Assembly (NCBI GenBank): GCA_937775265.1
Contig: CALKBV010000002.1
Location: 182,538-246,537, forward strand
Origin: an uncultured Pseudomonadales bacterium
GTDB taxonomy: Bacteria > Pseudomonadota > Gammaproteobacteria > Pseudomonadales > Azotimanducaceae
Length of the DNA stretch: 64,000 nucleotides
Reading direction: 5' to 3'
A program made the position numbers and the translations under genes. This document shows positions 49,364-62,453 of the stretch, one piece after another. The notes below the pieces were generated by a model that saw only the letters and a list, made by a program, of their open reading frames with translations, had not been told where the DNA came from and ran no database searches. Positions within the stretch are counted from its first letter, which is position 1. Each line of letters starts with the position of its first letter.

Positions 49364-51457
49364 TTAGCCATTTCGGCTGATCAACGATTCTGCAATACTG
49401 TCGGGGACTTCACTGTACTTTGAAAATTCCATAGAAAAATTCGCTCTACCCTGGGTTGCAGATCTCATGTCTGTCGCATAACCAAACATTTCCGCTAGCG
49501 GTACTTCAGCCCTCACAGCCTTACCCGCAGGTACATCTTCCATGCCCTGCACAATGCCGCGGCGACGGTTCAGGTCACCAACAACATCGCCGTAGTACTC
49601 TTCCGGCGTGACCACTTCAACATTCATTACCGGCTCAAGCAGAACAGGTCTCGCATCCAGTCCACCAGCTCGCATGGCCATGGAACCGGCAACTTTAAAA
49701 GCAACCTCGCTGGAATCAACGTCATGATAAGAACCGTCGTACAAAGTCGCTCTTATTCCCTGAAGCGGATAACCAGCCAATACTCCATTCGACAACTGAT
49801 CATGAATCCCTTTATCCACCGCGTTAATGTATTCCCGCGGCACGACACCGCCAACAATCGCATCAACAAACTCATAGCCATCACCTTCGATCGGTTCGAT
49901 CTTGATCCAGACATGGCCGTACTGTCCCCGCCCCCCGGTTTGCCGAACAAACTTGCCTTCTGAGTTAACGGTTTCGCGAATTGTTTCCCGATAGGCGACC
50001 TGCGGCTTGCCAATGTTTGCCTCAACACCGAACTCGCGTTTCATTCGATCAACAATAATATCCAGGTGCAGCTCACCCATGCCGCCAATAATAGTCTGGC
50101 CACTTTCCTGGTCGGTGTGAACCCTGAAGGATGGGTCTTCGGCCGCGAGCTTACCCAGTGCGACGCCCATTTTTTCCTGGTCCGCCTGTGTCCTGGGCTC
50201 TACTGCTACATGAATGACCGGGTCAGGAAACTCCATCCGTTCCAGAGTAATCGCCTTACCCTCATCACAAAGGGTGTCGCCCGTAGTCGCTAGTTTAAGG
50301 CCGATTGCTGCAGCGATATCTCCAGCCCGGACTTCCTTTATCTCTTTCCTGTCATTTGAATGCATCTGGACCATTCGCCCGATACGCTCCTTCTTACCCT
50401 TGATCGGATTCCATACGGAATCCCCTGATTGCAGCACTCCTGAATAGACCCGAAAAAAGGTCAGCGCACCAACGAAGGGATCCGTGGCAATCTTGAAAGC
50501 CAATGCTGCAAATGGCTGATCGTCATCCGCATGTCTTTCTGCCTCTTCTTCGGTATCTCCAAGAAAGCCTTTGATGGCCTTCACTTCATCCGGCGCTGGC
50601 AAATATTCAACGACTGCGTCCAGCATTGTCTGGACACCTTTGTTCTTAAAGGCTGAACCACAAAGTGCGGGGACAATATCGTTATCAATGGTACGTTGTC
50701 GGATACCCTGCTTGATTTCCTCATTAGTGAGCTCGCCACCTTCAAGGTATTTTTCCGTCAACTCGTCACTGGATTCGGCGGCGGCCTCGATTAGTTTTTC
50801 ACGATACTCTTCGGCCTGTGCGACCAGGTCTTCCGGAATATCTGCCTCTTCAAATGTCAGCCCCAGATCATCTTCATTCCAGTAGATGGCTTTCATTTTT
50901 ACGAGATCGATGACCCCTTTAAAATGTTCTTCGGCACCGATGGCAAGCTGCAGACATACTGGCGTGGAACCCAGCCGCTGTTCAATCTGGTCTACAACCC
51001 GCAGGAAATCCGCTCCAGCACGATCCATTTTATTGACGAATACAAGCCGCGGCACTTCATATTTGTTAGCCTGACGCCAGACCGTTTCCGATTGAGGCTC
51101 TACCCCTGAGGTGCCGCAAAACACAACGACCGCGCCATCAAGCACCCGCAATGATCGCTCCACCTCAATCGTGAAATCGACGTGGCCCGGCGTGTCGATG
51201 ATGTTAATTCTGTGCTGATCGAACTGACCTTTTGTTCCCTGCCAGAATGTCGTGGTTGCAGCAGACGTGATCGTAATGCCACGCTCCTGCTCCTGCTCCA
51301 TCCAGTCCATCGTTGCTGCGCCGTCGTGGACTTCCCCTATTTTGTGGGAAAGCCCGGTATAGAACAGTACGCGTTCTGTTGTCGTTGTTTTACCAGCGTC
51401 AACGTGCGCAACAATGCCGATATTGCGATATCGGTTGATGGGTGTTTCTCTAGGCAC
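49364..51457 (-). CDS. fusA: elongation factor G (canonical, str operon)
   Basis: Drives translocation and, with RRF, ribosome recycling. 697 residues. G1 '[15 protein letters not shown]', G3 '[11 protein letters not shown]', G4 'NKMD', and the domain IV block '[14 protein letters not shown]'. Located rpsG-fusA-tuf as usual. It differs clearly in sequence from the FusA2 at 12883-14958, so the two are old paralogues, not a recent duplication. Confidence 0.99.
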   Translation of the reverse strand: MPRETPINRYRNIGIVAHVDAGKTTTTERVLFYTGLSHKIGEVHDGAATMDWMEQEQERGITITSAATTTFWQGTKGQFDQHRINIIDTPGHVDFTIEVERSLRVLDGAVVVFCGTSGVEPQSETVWRQANKYEVPRLVFVNKMDRAGADFLRVVDQIEQRLGSTPVCLQLAIGAEEHFKGVIDLVKMKAIYWNEDDLGLTFEEADIPEDLVAQAEEYREKLIEAAAESSDELTEKYLEGGELTNEEIKQGIRQRTIDNDIVPALCGSAFKNKGVQTMLDAVVEYLPAPDEVKAIKGFLGDTEEEAERHADDDQPFAALAFKIATDPFVGALTFFRVYSGVLQSGDSVWNPIKGKKERIGRMVQMHSNDRKEIKEVRAGDIAAAIGLKLATTGDTLCDEGKAITLERMEFPDPVIHVAVEPRTQADQEKMGVALGKLAAEDPSFRVHTDQESGQTIIGGMGELHLDIIVDRMKREFGVEANIGKPQVAYRETIRETVNSEGKFVRQTGGRGQYGHVWIKIEPIEGDGYEFVDAIVGGVVPREYINAVDKGIHDQLSNGVLAGYPLQGIRATLYDGSYHDVDSSEVAFKVAGSMAMRAGGLDARPVLLEPVMNVEVVTPEEYYGDVVGDLNRRRGIVQGMEDVPAGKAVRAEVPLAEMFGYATDMRSATQGRANFSMEFSKYSEVPDSIAESLISRNG

Positions 51458-51481
51458 GGTAACTCCGCTAAGAGGTAGTCG

Positions 51482-51952
51482 CTAGAATCGATAGTGAGCG
51501 AAAGCCCTGTTCGCTTCTGCCATTCTATGCGTATCTTCACGCTTTCGAACAGCGGAGCCACGGCCTTCAGCAGCTTCCATCAGTTCACCAGCCAGGCGCT
51601 GAGACATGGATTTTTCGCCACGCTTTCGGGCTGAATCAACAAGCCATCTCATGGCAAGCGCATTGCGACGGGAAGGTCTTACTTCAACGGGAACCTGGTA
51701 GGTTGCACCACCAACTCGTCGAGATTTCACCTCAACAGATGGAGCGATCGCCTCCAATGCTGCGTCAAAAACCTCAATAGGGTCTCCTGCTCCACGCTCT
51801 TTAACGCGATCCAGCGCACCATAAACAATTTTTTCTGCAACAGATTTCTTGCCACTAACCATTACATGGTTCATAAATTTAGCAAGGGTAACGTTTCCGT
51901 ACTTCGGATCAGGGAGAATGTCCCTTTTAGGCGTGACTCTTCTTCTAGGCAT
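51482..51952 (-). CDS. rpsG: 30S ribosomal protein S7
   Basis: Head assembly initiator and, in E. coli, str-operon repressor. 156 residues. '[28 protein letters not shown]' start and C-terminal '[16 protein letters not shown]' are canonical. Separated from rpsL by 261 nt, wider than the roughly 100 nt of E. coli, because of repeat elements. Confidence 0.99.
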   Translation of the reverse strand: MPRRRVTPKRDILPDPKYGNVTLAKFMNHVMVSGKKSVAEKIVYGALDRVKERGAGDPIEVFDAALEAIAPSVEVKSRRVGGATYQVPVEVRPSRRNALAMRWLVDSARKRGEKSMSQRLAGELMEAAEGRGSAVRKREDTHRMAEANRAFAHYRF

Positions 51953-51998
51953 GGTTACTTCCTCTTCAGGTTAATCGGACACAACGTCCGGCCTTACT

Positions 51999-52071
51999 CT
52001 TAGAAGTTTCTTGGAATTTGCAGCGCAAATTACGTAAAACTTCTTAGACCCCGAGCGTTAGCCGAGGGGTC
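51999..52071 (-). repeat. 73-nt two-hairpin element, copy A (rpsL-rpsG gap)
   Basis: Read in plus: an imperfect inverted repeat (AGAAGTTTCTTGG... ...GTAAAACTTCT), then GACCCCGAGCG and GCCGAGGGGTC. The same 73-nt arrangement in the same orientation is at 62342-62414. Confidence 0.85.
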
Positions 52072-52130
52072 TCTGTTTGTTGAACCACCAACATCAGCTG
52101 GAGGGTCCGTATTTTCTATCTACCAAAATC

Positions 52131-52175
52131 GAGATCTCTCCACTCCAGCGCTTCGCGCTTCCGGTCGAGATGACG
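52131..52175. repeat. dispersed TTCGGTCG-type repeat, copy 2
   Basis: GAGATCTCTCCACTCC, GCGCTTCGCGC and TTCCGGTCGAGATGACG in a row; similar to 33504-33530. Non-coding, in the rpsL-rpsG gap. Confidence 0.5.
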
Positions 52176-52213
52176 ATTGTTTGCGAACGCCTCCAGTCAA
52201 GGTGACGCTAGGT

Positions 52214-52588
52214 CTAGCTTTTAGGCTTCTTAGTGCCGTACTTGGACCGGCCTTGCATTCGGTCGCTTACGCCCGTGGTATCCAGCGTTCCACGAACCGT
52301 GTGATATCGAACACCCGGCAGGTCTTTGACCCGACCACCCCTGATCAGAACAACTGAATGTTCCTGCAGGTTGTGGCCTTCACCACCGATATACGAGGTC
52401 ACCTCAAAACCATTGGTCAACCTGACGCGGCAGACTTTACGCAGCGCCGAGTTCGGTTTTTTCGGTGTGGTCGTGTAAACACGGGTACAAACTCCCCTTT
52501 TTTGGGGGCTAGCTTGCAGCGCGGGTACGTCGCTCTTGGCGATCTTGCGCTTTCTTGGCTTTCGAACCAATTGGTTGATTCTGGCCAT
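52214..52588 (-). CDS. rpsL: 30S ribosomal protein S12
   Basis: Decoding-centre protein. 124 residues (E. coli 124). '[12 protein letters not shown]' and '[13 protein letters not shown]' carry the lysines (43 and 88 in E. coli numbering) whose mutation gives streptomycin resistance; both are wild type. First gene of the str operon, after rpoC. Confidence 0.99.
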   Translation of the reverse strand: MARINQLVRKPRKRKIAKSDVPALQASPQKRGVCTRVYTTTPKKPNSALRKVCRVRLTNGFEVTSYIGGEGHNLQEHSVVLIRGGRVKDLPGVRYHTVRGTLDTTGVSDRMQGRSKYGTKKPKS

Positions 52589-52666
52589 AACTCTGTATTC
52601 TCCTGTAAATTTTCCGAAAACCAGCGATTGGGCTGATTCCGCGAGGGGCGCATTCTAGGCGTAACG

Positions 52667-52696
52667 GGAGTCGGAGTAAAGTGTTACTCCGACCCC
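52667..52696 (-). terminator. hairpin after rpoC, same arm sequence as the rpoA-rplQ element
   Basis: GGAGTCGGAGTAA (52667-52679), loop AGTG, TTACTCCGACCCC (52684-52696); 12 of 13 pairs. It lies 10 nt past the rpoC stop, between rpoC and rpsL. It may terminate rpoBC transcripts but is made of the same GGGGTCGGAGTAA unit as the MITE-like ends at 34007-34120. Confidence 0.6.
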
Positions 52697-52705
52697 GAAC
52701 CTGGC

Positions 52706-55700
52706 TTAGCTAACCTCACTGGAGTTCAATGCTTCTGCAAGCGCCTGTTCTACTTCACTGGCACTAACTGTGCCGCCATCGTCACCGGATTCACGCTTCT
52801 TCTTGCGATCCGCATGGTATTTCAGACCCGTACCAGCCGGTATCAAACGTCCAACAATCACGTTTTCCTTCAATCCACGCAGATGGTCACGCTTGCCAGT
52901 AACGGCTGCTTCCGTGAGTACCCTTGTGGTTTCCTGGAACGAAGCTGCTGAGATAAAGGATTCTGTTGCCAGAGCCGCCTTGGTGATACCAAGCAGCACT
53001 CGCTGACCCTTAACCTCTACCTTACCGTCCGCCCGAAGGCCATCGTTCGCTTCAAGGAAGCGGTTATATTCAACCTGCTCACCCTTGATCATGACCGAAT
53101 CACCAGGCATCGAGATCTCTACCTTCCTGAGCATCTGGCAAACAATCACTTCAATATGCTTGTCGTTGATACCTACACCCTGCAGACGGTAAACGTCCTG
53201 GATTTCCTTAACGATGTAGTTAGCAAGCGCCGCAACACCCTTGAGCCTGAGAATGTCGTGTGGATTCTCGGGTCCGTCAGATACAACTTCACCTTTCTCT
53301 ACATGCTCACCCTCAAATACCGTCATGTGACGCCACTTGGGAATCAACACCTCGTAGTGATCTGAACCTTCCGGCAATTCACTCGTGTCTTGCGGTGTAA
53401 TCACTAGCCTGCGCTTACCTTTGGTTTCCTTACCGAAGCTAACCGTACCGGTGATTTCTGCAAGTACCGCAGCCTCTTTCGGCTTTCGTGCCTCGAAGAG
53501 ATCGGCAACCCGAGGTAAACCACCCGTGATATCACGAGTTTTTGAGCTTTCCTGAGGAATACGGGCAATAACGTCACCCGCCTCGATATGCGCCCCATCT
53601 TCCAGGCTAAGGATAGCGTTTGCTTCCATAAAGTAATGAGCCGGCACATCTGTGCCTGCGAGGTTCAATGCTTCACCCTTGTCGTCCACCAAGCGAACTG
53701 CTGGCCTGATATCCTTACCTGCACTCGGTCGATCTTTGGGATCGATAGTCGAGATGCTGGTCAGTCCAGTCAATTCATCGGCCTGTCTTCGAATCGTGAT
53801 GCCTTCTTCCATACCCTCAAACACGACATTACCCTGAACTTCAGAGACAATCGGGTGAGTGTGCGGATCCCAGTTTGCAATGATTTCGCCTGATTCAACG
53901 TGCTCACCTTCGCCTTTCTTCAAAACAGCACCGTAAGGCAGCTTGTATCTTTCTCGCTCCCTACCGCTTTCGTCATCAGCTACTGCAATCTCACCAGAAC
54001 GGGATACCGCAACCAACTCACCGTTAGTCTTGGTGATCGTCTTAAGGTTATGAAGGCGGACGCTACCGGCGTGTTTCACCTGAACGTTGTCGATCGCCGT
54101 TGCCCTGGACGCCGCACCACCAATGTGGAACGTACGCATAGTGAGCTGTGTTCCTGGCTCACCAATTGACTGGGCAGCGATAACACCAATGGCCTCACCG
54201 ATGTTAATAATGTGCCCACGACCCAGATCACGTCCATAGCAATTACTGCATATGCCGTATCGTGTTTCACAGGTGATCGGACTACGCACGATCATTTCAT
54301 CGATACCGGAGTCCTCGATGACGTCTGCAAGTTTCTCATCTATAAATGAGCCTCTAGGTAACAGCACGTCTTTGCCGTCGGAGGTCATGACATCTTCTGC
54401 CACAACACGGCCGAGAACCCTGTGACCGAGCGCCACGACCACGTCACCGCCCTCAATCACAGCACTTATCAGCATGCCTCTGTCGGTACCACAATCAACT
54501 TCTGTGACAACCAAATCCTGAGCAACGTCAACAAGTCGGCGAGTCAGGTATCCGGAGTTAGCGGTTTTAAGCGCTGTATCCGCTAGACCTTTTCGAGCGC
54601 CGTGGGTGGAGATGAAGTACTGCATTACATTCAACCCCTCACGGAAATTTGCAGTAATAGGCGTCTCAATAATCGAACCGTCCGGCTTCGTCATGAGGCC
54701 TCGCATACCAGAAAGTTGCCTGATCTGTGCGGGGCTGCCCCGTGCACCGGAGTCAGCGTACATCCATACGCTGTTGAAAGAATTCTGTTCTTCTTCTTCG
54801 CCTTCGCGGTTTTTAACGGTTTCTTTGGACAGGTTATCCATCATAGCCGCACCAACCATGTCGTTAGCACGCGTCCAGATATCAATTACCTTGTTGTACT
54901 TTTCACCCTGGGTCACAAGACCTGAAGCAAACTGGGACTCAATTTCCCGGATTTCTGCCTCAGCTTCTGCAATGATTTCGGCTTTTTCATCAGGAATAAC
55001 AAAATCATCTACACCGATGGACGCACCGGAACGAGTTGAATACTCGTACCCGAGGTACATTAGCTGGTCAGCAAAAATAACGGTCTCTTTCAAACCAACA
55101 GATCGGTAACAAAGGTTAATGAGGCGAGAAATATCCTTGTTGCTCATAGTGTTATTTACGTGGCTATACGGCATCCCGTCAGGCACGATTTCATAAACTA
55201 ACGTTCGACCAACTGTTGTATCAATAATTTCAGTAGACTCAATCAGTTCGCGATTTTCGTTAAACAGCTTCTGCGTAACTCGCACCTTGACCCGAGCCTG
55301 CAAACCGACCTGACCAGATCGATAGGCTCGTGAAACTTCCTGAATATCCGCAAAGACCATGCCTTCGCCTTTGTCGTTAACGCGTTCCCGGGTCATCCAG
55401 TAGACACCAAGGACGACGTCCTGGGACGGAACAATAATTGGCTCGCCGTCTGCAGGTAGCAACACATTATTCGTAGACATCATGAGCGCGCGCGCTTCCA
55501 GCTGCGCTTCGATCGTCAGCGGGACGTGAACGGCCATTTGGTCGCCATCAAAGTCAGCGTTGTAGGCAGTACAGACCAAAGGATGAAGTTGGATCGCTTT
55601 ACCTTCAATCAACACAGGCTCAAACGCCTGAATACCTAAACGGTGAAGTGTCGGTGCACGGTTCAGAAGTACCGGGTGCTCACGAATAACATCAGCGAGA

Positions 55701-56932
55701 ATATCCCAGACTTCAGCCGTTTCCCGCTCGACCATTTTCTTGGCCGCCTTAATCGTTGTAGCAAGCCCTCTTGCCTCAAGCTTGCCAAAAATGAACGGCT
55801 TGAACAGCTCAAGTGCCATTTTCTTGGGCAGACCACACTGGTGGAGTCGTAGCGTTGGCCCAACAACAATGACCGAACGACCAGAATAGTCCACTCGCTT
55901 ACCGAGCAGATTCTGACGGAATCGACCTTGCTTACCCTTTATCATGTCTGCCAGCGACTTAAGTGGGCGCTTGTTAGTACCCGTAATGGCCCGACCACGT
56001 CGTCCATTATCCAGCAGCGCATCTACAGCTTCCTGCAGCATTCTCTTCTCATTACGCACGATAATGTCAGGCGCGGAAAGGTCCAGCAGCCGCTTCAGTC
56101 GGTTGTTCCTGTTGATAACCCGGCGGTACAGGTCGTTCAGGTCGGAAGTCGCAAAGCGTCCACCTTCAAGTGGCACCAAAGGGCGGAGATCAGGCGGAAG
56201 AACCGGCAGAACAGTGAGGATCATCCATTCAGGTTCGTTACCCGATTTATCAAACGCTTCCATCAACTTCAGGCGTTTGGTCAGCTTCTTGATTTTGGTT
56301 TCAGAGTTTGTCTGTGGAAGCTCTTCTCGAATCGTCTGGACCTCTTCGTTCAGGTCCATATCTTCCATCAGCCCCTGGATCGCTTCTGCGCCCATCTTGG
56401 CGTCAAACTCATCACCGAATTCTTCAAGCGCTTCGTAGTACTGCTCATCCGTCAGTAGCTGGCGTTTTTCCAGTGTTGTCAGACCCGGGTCAATCACAAC
56501 GAATGATTCGAAATACAACACTCGCTCGATATCGCGCAGCGTCATATCCATCAGCAGTCCAATTCTGGACGGCAGTGACTTCAGGAACCAGATATGCGCG
56601 ACAGGACTTGCGAGCTCAATGTGGCCCATACGCTCACGACGTACTTTCGCGAGCGCCACTTCGACGCCACATTTTTCGCAGATAACACCACGATGCTTGA
56701 GTCGCTTGTACTTACCGCAAAGACATTCATAGTCCTTGTTCGGGCCAAAAATCTTGGCGCAGAAAAGACCATCACGTTCCGGCTTGAACGTACGATAGTT
56801 GATCGTTTCAGGCTTTTTAACTTCGCCGTAAGACCAGCTCCTGATCAAATCAGGCGAAGCGAGTCCGATTCGAAGCGAATCAAACTCTTCTGACTGTCCT
56901 TGTGCTTTCAGTATGTTCAGCAAATCTTTCAA
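52706..56932 (-). CDS. rpoC: DNA-directed RNA polymerase subunit beta'
   Basis: 1408 residues (E. coli 1407). Catalytic Mg-binding '[14 protein letters not shown]', N-terminal zinc finger '[23 protein letters not shown]', second zinc site '[15 protein letters not shown]', clamp helices near 260-310, trigger-loop region intact. The clamp helices are the NGN-binding site of NusG, relevant to the fusion at 1639-2124. TTG start at 56932, matching E. coli's MKDLLKFLKAQ. Confidence 0.99.
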   Translation of the reverse strand: MKDLLNILKAQGQSEEFDSLRIGLASPDLIRSWSYGEVKKPETINYRTFKPERDGLFCAKIFGPNKDYECLCGKYKRLKHRGVICEKCGVEVALAKVRRERMGHIELASPVAHIWFLKSLPSRIGLLMDMTLRDIERVLYFESFVVIDPGLTTLEKRQLLTDEQYYEALEEFGDEFDAKMGAEAIQGLMEDMDLNEEVQTIREELPQTNSETKIKKLTKRLKLMEAFDKSGNEPEWMILTVLPVLPPDLRPLVPLEGGRFATSDLNDLYRRVINRNNRLKRLLDLSAPDIIVRNEKRMLQEAVDALLDNGRRGRAITGTNKRPLKSLADMIKGKQGRFRQNLLGKRVDYSGRSVIVVGPTLRLHQCGLPKKMALELFKPFIFGKLEARGLATTIKAAKKMVERETAEVWDILADVIREHPVLLNRAPTLHRLGIQAFEPVLIEGKAIQLHPLVCTAYNADFDGDQMAVHVPLTIEAQLEARALMMSTNNVLLPADGEPIIVPSQDVVLGVYWMTRERVNDKGEGMVFADIQEVSRAYRSGQVGLQARVKVRVTQKLFNENRELIESTEIIDTTVGRTLVYEIVPDGMPYSHVNNTMSNKDISRLINLCYRSVGLKETVIFADQLMYLGYEYSTRSGASIGVDDFVIPDEKAEIIAEAEAEIREIESQFASGLVTQGEKYNKVIDIWTRANDMVGAAMMDNLSKETVKNREGEEEEQNSFNSVWMYADSGARGSPAQIRQLSGMRGLMTKPDGSIIETPITANFREGLNVMQYFISTHGARKGLADTALKTANSGYLTRRLVDVAQDLVVTEVDCGTDRGMLISAVIEGGDVVVALGHRVLGRVVAEDVMTSDGKDVLLPRGSFIDEKLADVIEDSGIDEMIVRSPITCETRYGICSNCYGRDLGRGHIINIGEAIGVIAAQSIGEPGTQLTMRTFHIGGAASRATAIDNVQVKHAGSVRLHNLKTITKTNGELVAVSRSGEIAVADDESGRERERYKLPYGAVLKKGEGEHVESGEIIANWDPHTHPIVSEVQGNVVFEGMEEGITIRRQADELTGLTSISTIDPKDRPSAGKDIRPAVRLVDDKGEALNLAGTDVPAHYFMEANAILSLEDGAHIEAGDVIARIPQESSKTRDITGGLPRVADLFEARKPKEAAVLAEITGTVSFGKETKGKRRLVITPQDTSELPEGSDHYEVLIPKWRHMTVFEGEHVEKGEVVSDGPENPHDILRLKGVAALANYIVKEIQDVYRLQGVGINDKHIEVIVCQMLRKVEISMPGDSVMIKGEQVEYNRFLEANDGLRADGKVEVKGQRVLLGITKAALATESFISAASFQETTRVLTEAAVTGKRDHLRGLKENVIVGRLIPAGTGLKYHADRKKKRESGDDGGTVSASEVEQALAEALNSSEVS

Positions 56933-57010
56933 GGCTTTTCTCCACGTCAGGTCGAAACCTGACCTTTATTTCAATTCTATATCGTCAGTCAATATTGGGT
57001 GAGAACGACG

Positions 57011-60000
57011 CTAATCGTTCTCTAGCTCAATATCGATGCCCAGTGAACGGATCTCTTTCACCAACACATTGAATGATTCAGGCATACCCGGCTCCATTCT
57101 ATGATCACCGTCCACAATGTTTTTATACATCCTGGTTCGACCATGAACGTCATCCGACTTAACCGTCAGCATTTCCTGAAGCGTATAAGCCGCTCCATAG
57201 GCTTCAAGTGCCCATACTTCCATTTCCCCGAATCGCTGACCGCCAAACTGCGCTTTACCACCTAGCGGTTGTTGCGTTACGAGGCTATAGGAACCTGTCG
57301 ATCGCGCGTGCATTTTGTCGTCAACAAGGTGGTTCAACTTCAGCATGTACATGTAACCAACCGTGACTGGCCGATCAAACTGCTCACCAGTACAGCCGTC
57401 ATACAACACGCACTGGCCGTCGGCTGGCAAGTCAGCAAGCTCAAGCATCGTCTTGATCTCGGCCTCGTTGGCGCCATCAAAGACACCCGTCGCCATCGGC
57501 ACACCGCTACGCAGGTTACCTGCCATTTCAAGGATCTCATCATCTGAAAACTCGTCAAGATTCTCGATCCGGCCGCTCTGGTTGTAGATCTTTTCCAGGA
57601 AGTCCTTGATGTCGGCAGCTTGACGCTGGGCGTCCAGCATTTCACCGATCTTGATACCAAGACCGTGGGCAGCCCACCCTAGATGGGTCTCAAGAATCTG
57701 TCCAACGTTCATCCGCTTCGGTACACCAAGCGGATTCAACACGATATCAACCGGCTCTCCGTTCTCGTCGTACGGCATATCTTCAACAGGCTTAATAACT
57801 GAGATCACGCCCTTGTTTCCGTGACGCCCTGCCATCTTATCGCCAGGCTGAATTCGCCTCTTGATCGCAAGGTAGACCTTGGTGATTTTCAGTACACCGG
57901 GCGCGAGGTCGTCACCTGATTCAAGTTTGCCTTTGCTTTCTTCAAAACTTTCATCCAGATTATTGCGACGCTCCTTGAGCCTTAAGTCTGCCTGCTCAAG
58001 CAGATCGTTAAGGCTGTCCTTCTCCATGCGCAGCTTGAAGAAACTCTCTGATTCAAGATTTGCCAGGTAGTCCCGGGTTATTTTGTCGCCTTTCTTCAAC
58101 TCAGGACCGGCAATAACTTTCTGGTTCGCCAATGACTCGGTCAATCGTTCAAAAGTTGCGGTCTGGACAATCCGGAATTCTTCGTCGATGTTCTTGCGAA
58201 CTTCGTCGAGTGCAGCGCGCTCGATATCAAGGGCACGCTTATCCTTGGGAAGACCGTCACGAGTGAACACCTGCACATCAATCACTGTGCCGGTGTAGCT
58301 GCTGGGTACTCGCAGCGAAGTATCTTTCACATCCGACGCTTTTTCACCAAAAATCGCTCTTAAGAGCTTTTCTTCTGGCGTCAGCTGGGTTTCGCCTTTC
58401 GGCGTTACCTTACCAACCAGAATGTCGCCCGGATCTACTTCTGCACCGATGTAAACAATACCGGACTCATCGAGCTTGGACAGTGCACCTTCACCAACAT
58501 TCGGGATGTCACAGGTTATTTCCTCGGATCCCAACTTGGTATCACGAGCTATACAGGTCAGCTCCTGAATGTGAATCGTAGTGAACCGATCTTCTTTCAC
58601 GACCTTTTCAGAGATCAGGATCGAGTCCTCGAAGTTGTAGCCATTCCAGGTCATAAACGCGATGCGGATATTCTGACCAAGAGCCAACTCACCGATATCA
58701 ATGGAAGGGCCGTCCGCAAGGATATCCTTTTTAGCGACTACGTCGCCTTCCTTGACCAGCGGTTTCTGGTTAATACAGGTGTTCTGGTTAGAGCGCTGGT
58801 ACTTCGTGAGGTTATAAATATCAACGCCAGCCTCACCACTTTCGGTTTCAGCGTTGTTGACTCGAATGACAATCCTGCCGGCATCGACGGTTTCGATAAC
58901 ACCACCACGCCTGGCAACAACACAAACACCGGAATCCCTTGCAACCGTTCGCTCCATACCTGTTCCAACCAGCGGCTTTTCGCTACGCAGTGTTGGTACA
59001 GCCTGGCGCTGCATGTTGGAACCCATCAGTGCCCGGTTCGCGTCGTCGTGCTCCAGAAACGGAATCAAGGACGCTGCAACTGATACAACCTGCTGCGGCG
59101 ATACATCCATAAAGTTGACAGATTCACGAGGCATCTTGGTAAATTCACCAAGGTGACGAACCTCTACCATATCTTCCCTCAATCGACTCTTCTCATCCAT
59201 GGTCGCGCTCGCCTGCGCGATAACGTAATCACTCTCGACAATGGCTGACAGGTACTCGATCTCATCAGTTACGTTTCCGTTGGCAACCTTTCTATACGGG
59301 CTTTCGAGGAATCCATACTCATTGGTACGCGCATAAGTCGCCAGTGAATTGATCAGGCCAATGTTCGGGCCTTCAGGTGTCTCGATCGGACACACCCGTC
59401 CGTAGTGAGTTGGATGAACATCACGAACCTCAAACCCTGCACGTTCCCGCGTCAAGCCACCTGGGCCGAGCGCTGAGACACGACGTTTATGCGTCACCTC
59501 AGATAGAGGATTGTTCTGATCCATAAACTGCGACAACTGCGCAGAACCAAAATATTCTTTCACTGCTGCTGCAACGGGTTTCGCATTAATCAGGTCCTGC
59601 GGCATCAGACCTTCGCTTTCTGCCAGTGATAATCGCTCTTTCACGGCACGCTCTACCCTTATCAAACCAAGGCGGAAGGCATTTTCTGCCATTTCCCCAA
59701 CAGAACGAACCCGCCTGTTACCCAGGTGATCAATATCATCCACAGTATCTTTACCGTTTCTGATGTCAATCAGGCACTTCATCACATCAATAATGTCATT
59801 GTTTGACAGCGTACCTTCGCCGACTTCTTCTTCGCGGCCAAGACGTCGATTGAACTTCATTCGACCAACAGCAGTCAGGTCATAACGTTCAGAAGAGAAA
59901 AACAAGTTAGTGAACAGGTTCTCAGCGGCTTCTTTAGTTGGCGGCTCGCCAGGACGCATCATCCTGTAGATCTCAACCAGCGCTTCAAGTCGATTGGTTG

Positions 60001-61081
60001 TACTGTCGACATTCAGCGTGTCTGAGACAAATGGACCACAATCCAGGTCGTTTGTATAAATGGTATTGAATGCTGTAATACCAGCCTCAGCCAGTTGATC
60101 CAGAACTTCTTCGGTGATCGCCGTATTACACGGAATAACAACTTCACCGGTTTCAGTATCCACGATGTCTTTTGCAAGCACATGACCACAGACATAGTCG
60201 GATGGGCAGTTCAGCCTTTTAAGACCTGCTGCTTCCATCTCTCTAATATGCCGGGCAGTGATCCTGCTGCTTTCTTCGACAATGACGTTGCCTTTCTTAT
60301 CAACGATGTCGAATTTAGCTGTCTCACCGCGGAGACGGCCCGCAATCAGCTCTAGCGTATAGGTTTCTTCTGTTACCTCAAAGCTGTCCGTTTCAAAGAA
60401 CATGTCGAGAATCTGTTCTGACGTGAAATCCAGCGCGCGCAGTAATATCGACGCGGGCAGCTTTCTTCGTCTGTCGATTCGCACGAATACGCAGTCTTTA
60501 GGGTCAAACTCGAAATCCAGCCATGATCCCCGCATTGGGATTACCCGCGCGGAATACAGCAACTTACCTGACGAGTGAGTCTTGCCTTTGTCGTGATCGA
60601 AAAACACGCCCGGTGATCGGTGTAGCTGGGAAACGACAACTCGCTCGATACCATTGATCACGAAGGTACCATTATCGGTCATGAGCGGAATCTCGCCCAT
60701 GTACACTTCCTGTTCCTTGATGTCCTTGATAGCTTTGTTCGATGAATCTTTATCGTAGATCACCAATCGAACTTTTACTCGGAGCGGAACCGCGTAGGTC
60801 ACACTGCGAAGTTGGCATTCCTTGACGTTAAACGACGGCTTTCCGAGCCGGTAGCTAACGTACTCAAGTGACGCGTTACCCGAATAACTTGTGATCGGGA
60901 AAACTGACTGGAACGCGGTATGCAGACCCTTATTAATTCGTTCAGCAGGATCAACTTTGTCTTGCATAAACTTCTTGTAGGACTCCACCTGGGTTGCAAG
61001 CAGGTAGGGTATATCCATCACACGGTGCAACTTGCCAAAGTCTTTCCGGATACGTTTCTTCTCAGTGTACGAATAGGCCAT
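57011..61081 (-). CDS. rpoB: DNA-directed RNA polymerase subunit beta
   Basis: 1356 residues (E. coli 1342). The rifampicin region '[18 protein letters not shown]' then 'VSALGPGGL' is wild type at the usual resistance positions. '[13 protein letters not shown]' and the C-terminal clamp-contact block '[24 protein letters not shown]' type sequence are canonical. 114 nt after rplL, with an attenuator-like hairpin in the gap. Confidence 0.99.
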   Translation of the reverse strand: MAYSYTEKKRIRKDFGKLHRVMDIPYLLATQVESYKKFMQDKVDPAERINKGLHTAFQSVFPITSYSGNASLEYVSYRLGKPSFNVKECQLRSVTYAVPLRVKVRLVIYDKDSSNKAIKDIKEQEVYMGEIPLMTDNGTFVINGIERVVVSQLHRSPGVFFDHDKGKTHSSGKLLYSARVIPMRGSWLDFEFDPKDCVFVRIDRRRKLPASILLRALDFTSEQILDMFFETDSFEVTEETYTLELIAGRLRGETAKFDIVDKKGNVIVEESSRITARHIREMEAAGLKRLNCPSDYVCGHVLAKDIVDTETGEVVIPCNTAITEEVLDQLAEAGITAFNTIYTNDLDCGPFVSDTLNVDSTTNRLEALVEIYRMMRPGEPPTKEAAENLFTNLFFSSERYDLTAVGRMKFNRRLGREEEVGEGTLSNNDIIDVMKCLIDIRNGKDTVDDIDHLGNRRVRSVGEMAENAFRLGLIRVERAVKERLSLAESEGLMPQDLINAKPVAAAVKEYFGSAQLSQFMDQNNPLSEVTHKRRVSALGPGGLTRERAGFEVRDVHPTHYGRVCPIETPEGPNIGLINSLATYARTNEYGFLESPYRKVANGNVTDEIEYLSAIVESDYVIAQASATMDEKSRLREDMVEVRHLGEFTKMPRESVNFMDVSPQQVVSVAASLIPFLEHDDANRALMGSNMQRQAVPTLRSEKPLVGTGMERTVARDSGVCVVARRGGVIETVDAGRIVIRVNNAETESGEAGVDIYNLTKYQRSNQNTCINQKPLVKEGDVVAKKDILADGPSIDIGELALGQNIRIAFMTWNGYNFEDSILISEKVVKEDRFTTIHIQELTCIARDTKLGSEEITCDIPNVGEGALSKLDESGIVYIGAEVDPGDILVGKVTPKGETQLTPEEKLLRAIFGEKASDVKDTSLRVPSSYTGTVIDVQVFTRDGLPKDKRALDIERAALDEVRKNIDEEFRIVQTATFERLTESLANQKVIAGPELKKGDKITRDYLANLESESFFKLRMEKDSLNDLLEQADLRLKERRNNLDESFEESKGKLESGDDLAPGVLKITKVYLAIKRRIQPGDKMAGRHGNKGVISVIKPVEDMPYDENGEPVDIVLNPLGVPKRMNVGQILETHLGWAAHGLGIKIGEMLDAQRQAADIKDFLEKIYNQSGRIENLDEFSDDEILEMAGNLRSGVPMATGVFDGANEAEIKTMLELADLPADGQCVLYDGCTGEQFDRPVTVGYMYMLKLNHLVDDKMHARSTGSYSLVTQQPLGGKAQFGGQRFGEMEVWALEAYGAAYTLQEMLTVKSDDVHGRTRMYKNIVDGDHRMEPGMPESFNVLVKEIRSLGIDIELEND

Positions 61082-61126
61082 TCATGCCTCCCAGCGGGTC
61101 ATAGGGTCACAATATATTTTTAGGCA

Positions 61127-61162
61127 CAAAAAGGCCGGGCAACATCACTGTTGCCAGCCTTC
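61127..61162 (-). terminator. rplL-rpoB attenuator
   Basis: On the minus strand: AAGGCTGGCAAC-AGTGAT-GTTGCCCGGCCTT followed by TTTG. A strong stem with one mismatch and one bulge, in the place where E. coli has the partial terminator that sets the ribosomal-protein to RNA-polymerase ratio. Confidence 0.75.
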
Positions 61163-61195
61163 TTGAACCTAATTCCAGGATATACAATCCCTGGG

Positions 61196-61573
<378 letters not shown>

Positions 61574-61604
61574 TAGTCCTATCTCCAATTAGTAGTAATA
61601 AAAT

Positions 61605-62138
61605 TCAAGCAGCTGCTTCTTGTTTCTGATCTCGTACTGCCGCAACACCGCGTGTTACCTTTGCCGGCACGTCGTTAAACGTTCTTACCAGCTTGGTAAT
61701 CGGCGCCTGCATAACACCCATCAACATTGCGAGCGCTTGATCACGTGTAGGTAGCTTGGCCAGGGCATCAATCTGATCAGCAGGAAGTAACTTCCCACCC
61801 ACAGAAAGGGCTTTGATTTCAAAGTCCCCGTTTTCCTTGGCAAAGTCCTTGAAAACCCTGGCGCCAGCACCTGGATCCTCCAGTGAAAAAGCAACAATGT
61901 TTGGACCAAGTAGCGCTTCTTTCATGCACTCAAAATCAGTACCCTCAAAAGCTCTCTTTGCCAGCGTGTTACGAATAACGCGCACTTGTACGCCAACGTC
62001 GCGCGCCTTCTTTCTTAAGCTAGTCATGTTGTCTACCGAAACTCCTCGGTAGTCAGCTATAACAGCAGAAAGGGCTTTGCTCGCTGTATCGTTCACCTCA
62101 GCAACAATCGCCTGCTTTTCTTTAAGTCCTATTGGCAC
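61605..62138 (-). CDS. rplJ: 50S ribosomal protein L10
   Basis: Stalk base protein; with L7/L12 represses its own mRNA by binding the leader. 177 residues (E. coli 165). GTG start at 62138. '[23 protein letters not shown]' and '[17 protein letters not shown]' are typical; the helical C-terminus that holds L7/L12 dimers ends 'KQEAAA'. Confidence 0.98.
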   Translation of the reverse strand: MPIGLKEKQAIVAEVNDTASKALSAVIADYRGVSVDNMTSLRKKARDVGVQVRVIRNTLAKRAFEGTDFECMKEALLGPNIVAFSLEDPGAGARVFKDFAKENGDFEIKALSVGGKLLPADQIDALAKLPTRDQALAMLMGVMQAPITKLVRTFNDVPAKVTRGVAAVRDQKQEAAA

Positions 62139-62194
62139 AGTTACGTACTCCCGACTTGTTTAAAATTGCTACAACCCGTCTGTCACACAGCTTG

Positions 62195-62320
62195 CAACGC
62201 TACTCACGGCGATGGATTCAATTCCTGAATCGGGCTCACCGTCTGCGCAGGCTTTTCGTTTTAACCATCAACTCATTCGAGCATCCGGGCCTGCGGTCTT
62301 TGACGAGTCAAGTGACCAAA
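62195..62320 (-). promoter_or_regulatory. L10 ribosomal leader
   Basis: The minus strand shows the conserved L10-leader halves AGACCGCAGG (62299-62290) and CCTGCGCAGACGGTGA (62251-62236), which pair to form the L10-binding kink-turn region, plus the hairpin AGTGAC/GTCACT before them. E. coli's leader has almost the same sequence (AGACCGCAGG ... CCTGCGTAGACGGTGA). L10-L7/L12 binding here should repress rplJL translation. Boundaries are approximate. Confidence 0.85.
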
Positions 62321-62341
62321 GTCACTCGAACCCTTCAAAAG

Positions 62342-62414
62342 CTTAGAATTTCTTGAATTTTTCATCGAAAAAATTCCTAGAAATTCTTTGCCCCCGAGCG
62401 TTAGCCGAGGGGTC
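62342..62414 (-). repeat. 73-nt two-hairpin element, copy B (rplA-rplJ gap)
   Basis: Imperfect inverted repeat AGAATTTCTTGAATTTTTC / GAAAAAATTCCTAGAAATTCT, then CCCCGAGCG and GCCGAGGGGTC. Same length, order and orientation as copy A at 51999-52071. It lies just upstream of the L10 leader. Confidence 0.85.
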
Positions 62415-62453
62415 CTTATTCTTTTCGAAGCGGGCCTTTCGGCTTCGCTTCGC

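Noticed and set aside
55928-56458. Two overlapping plus ORFs (176 and 164 aa) antisense to rpoC
   Set aside because: Shadows of the strongly conserved rpoC frame.
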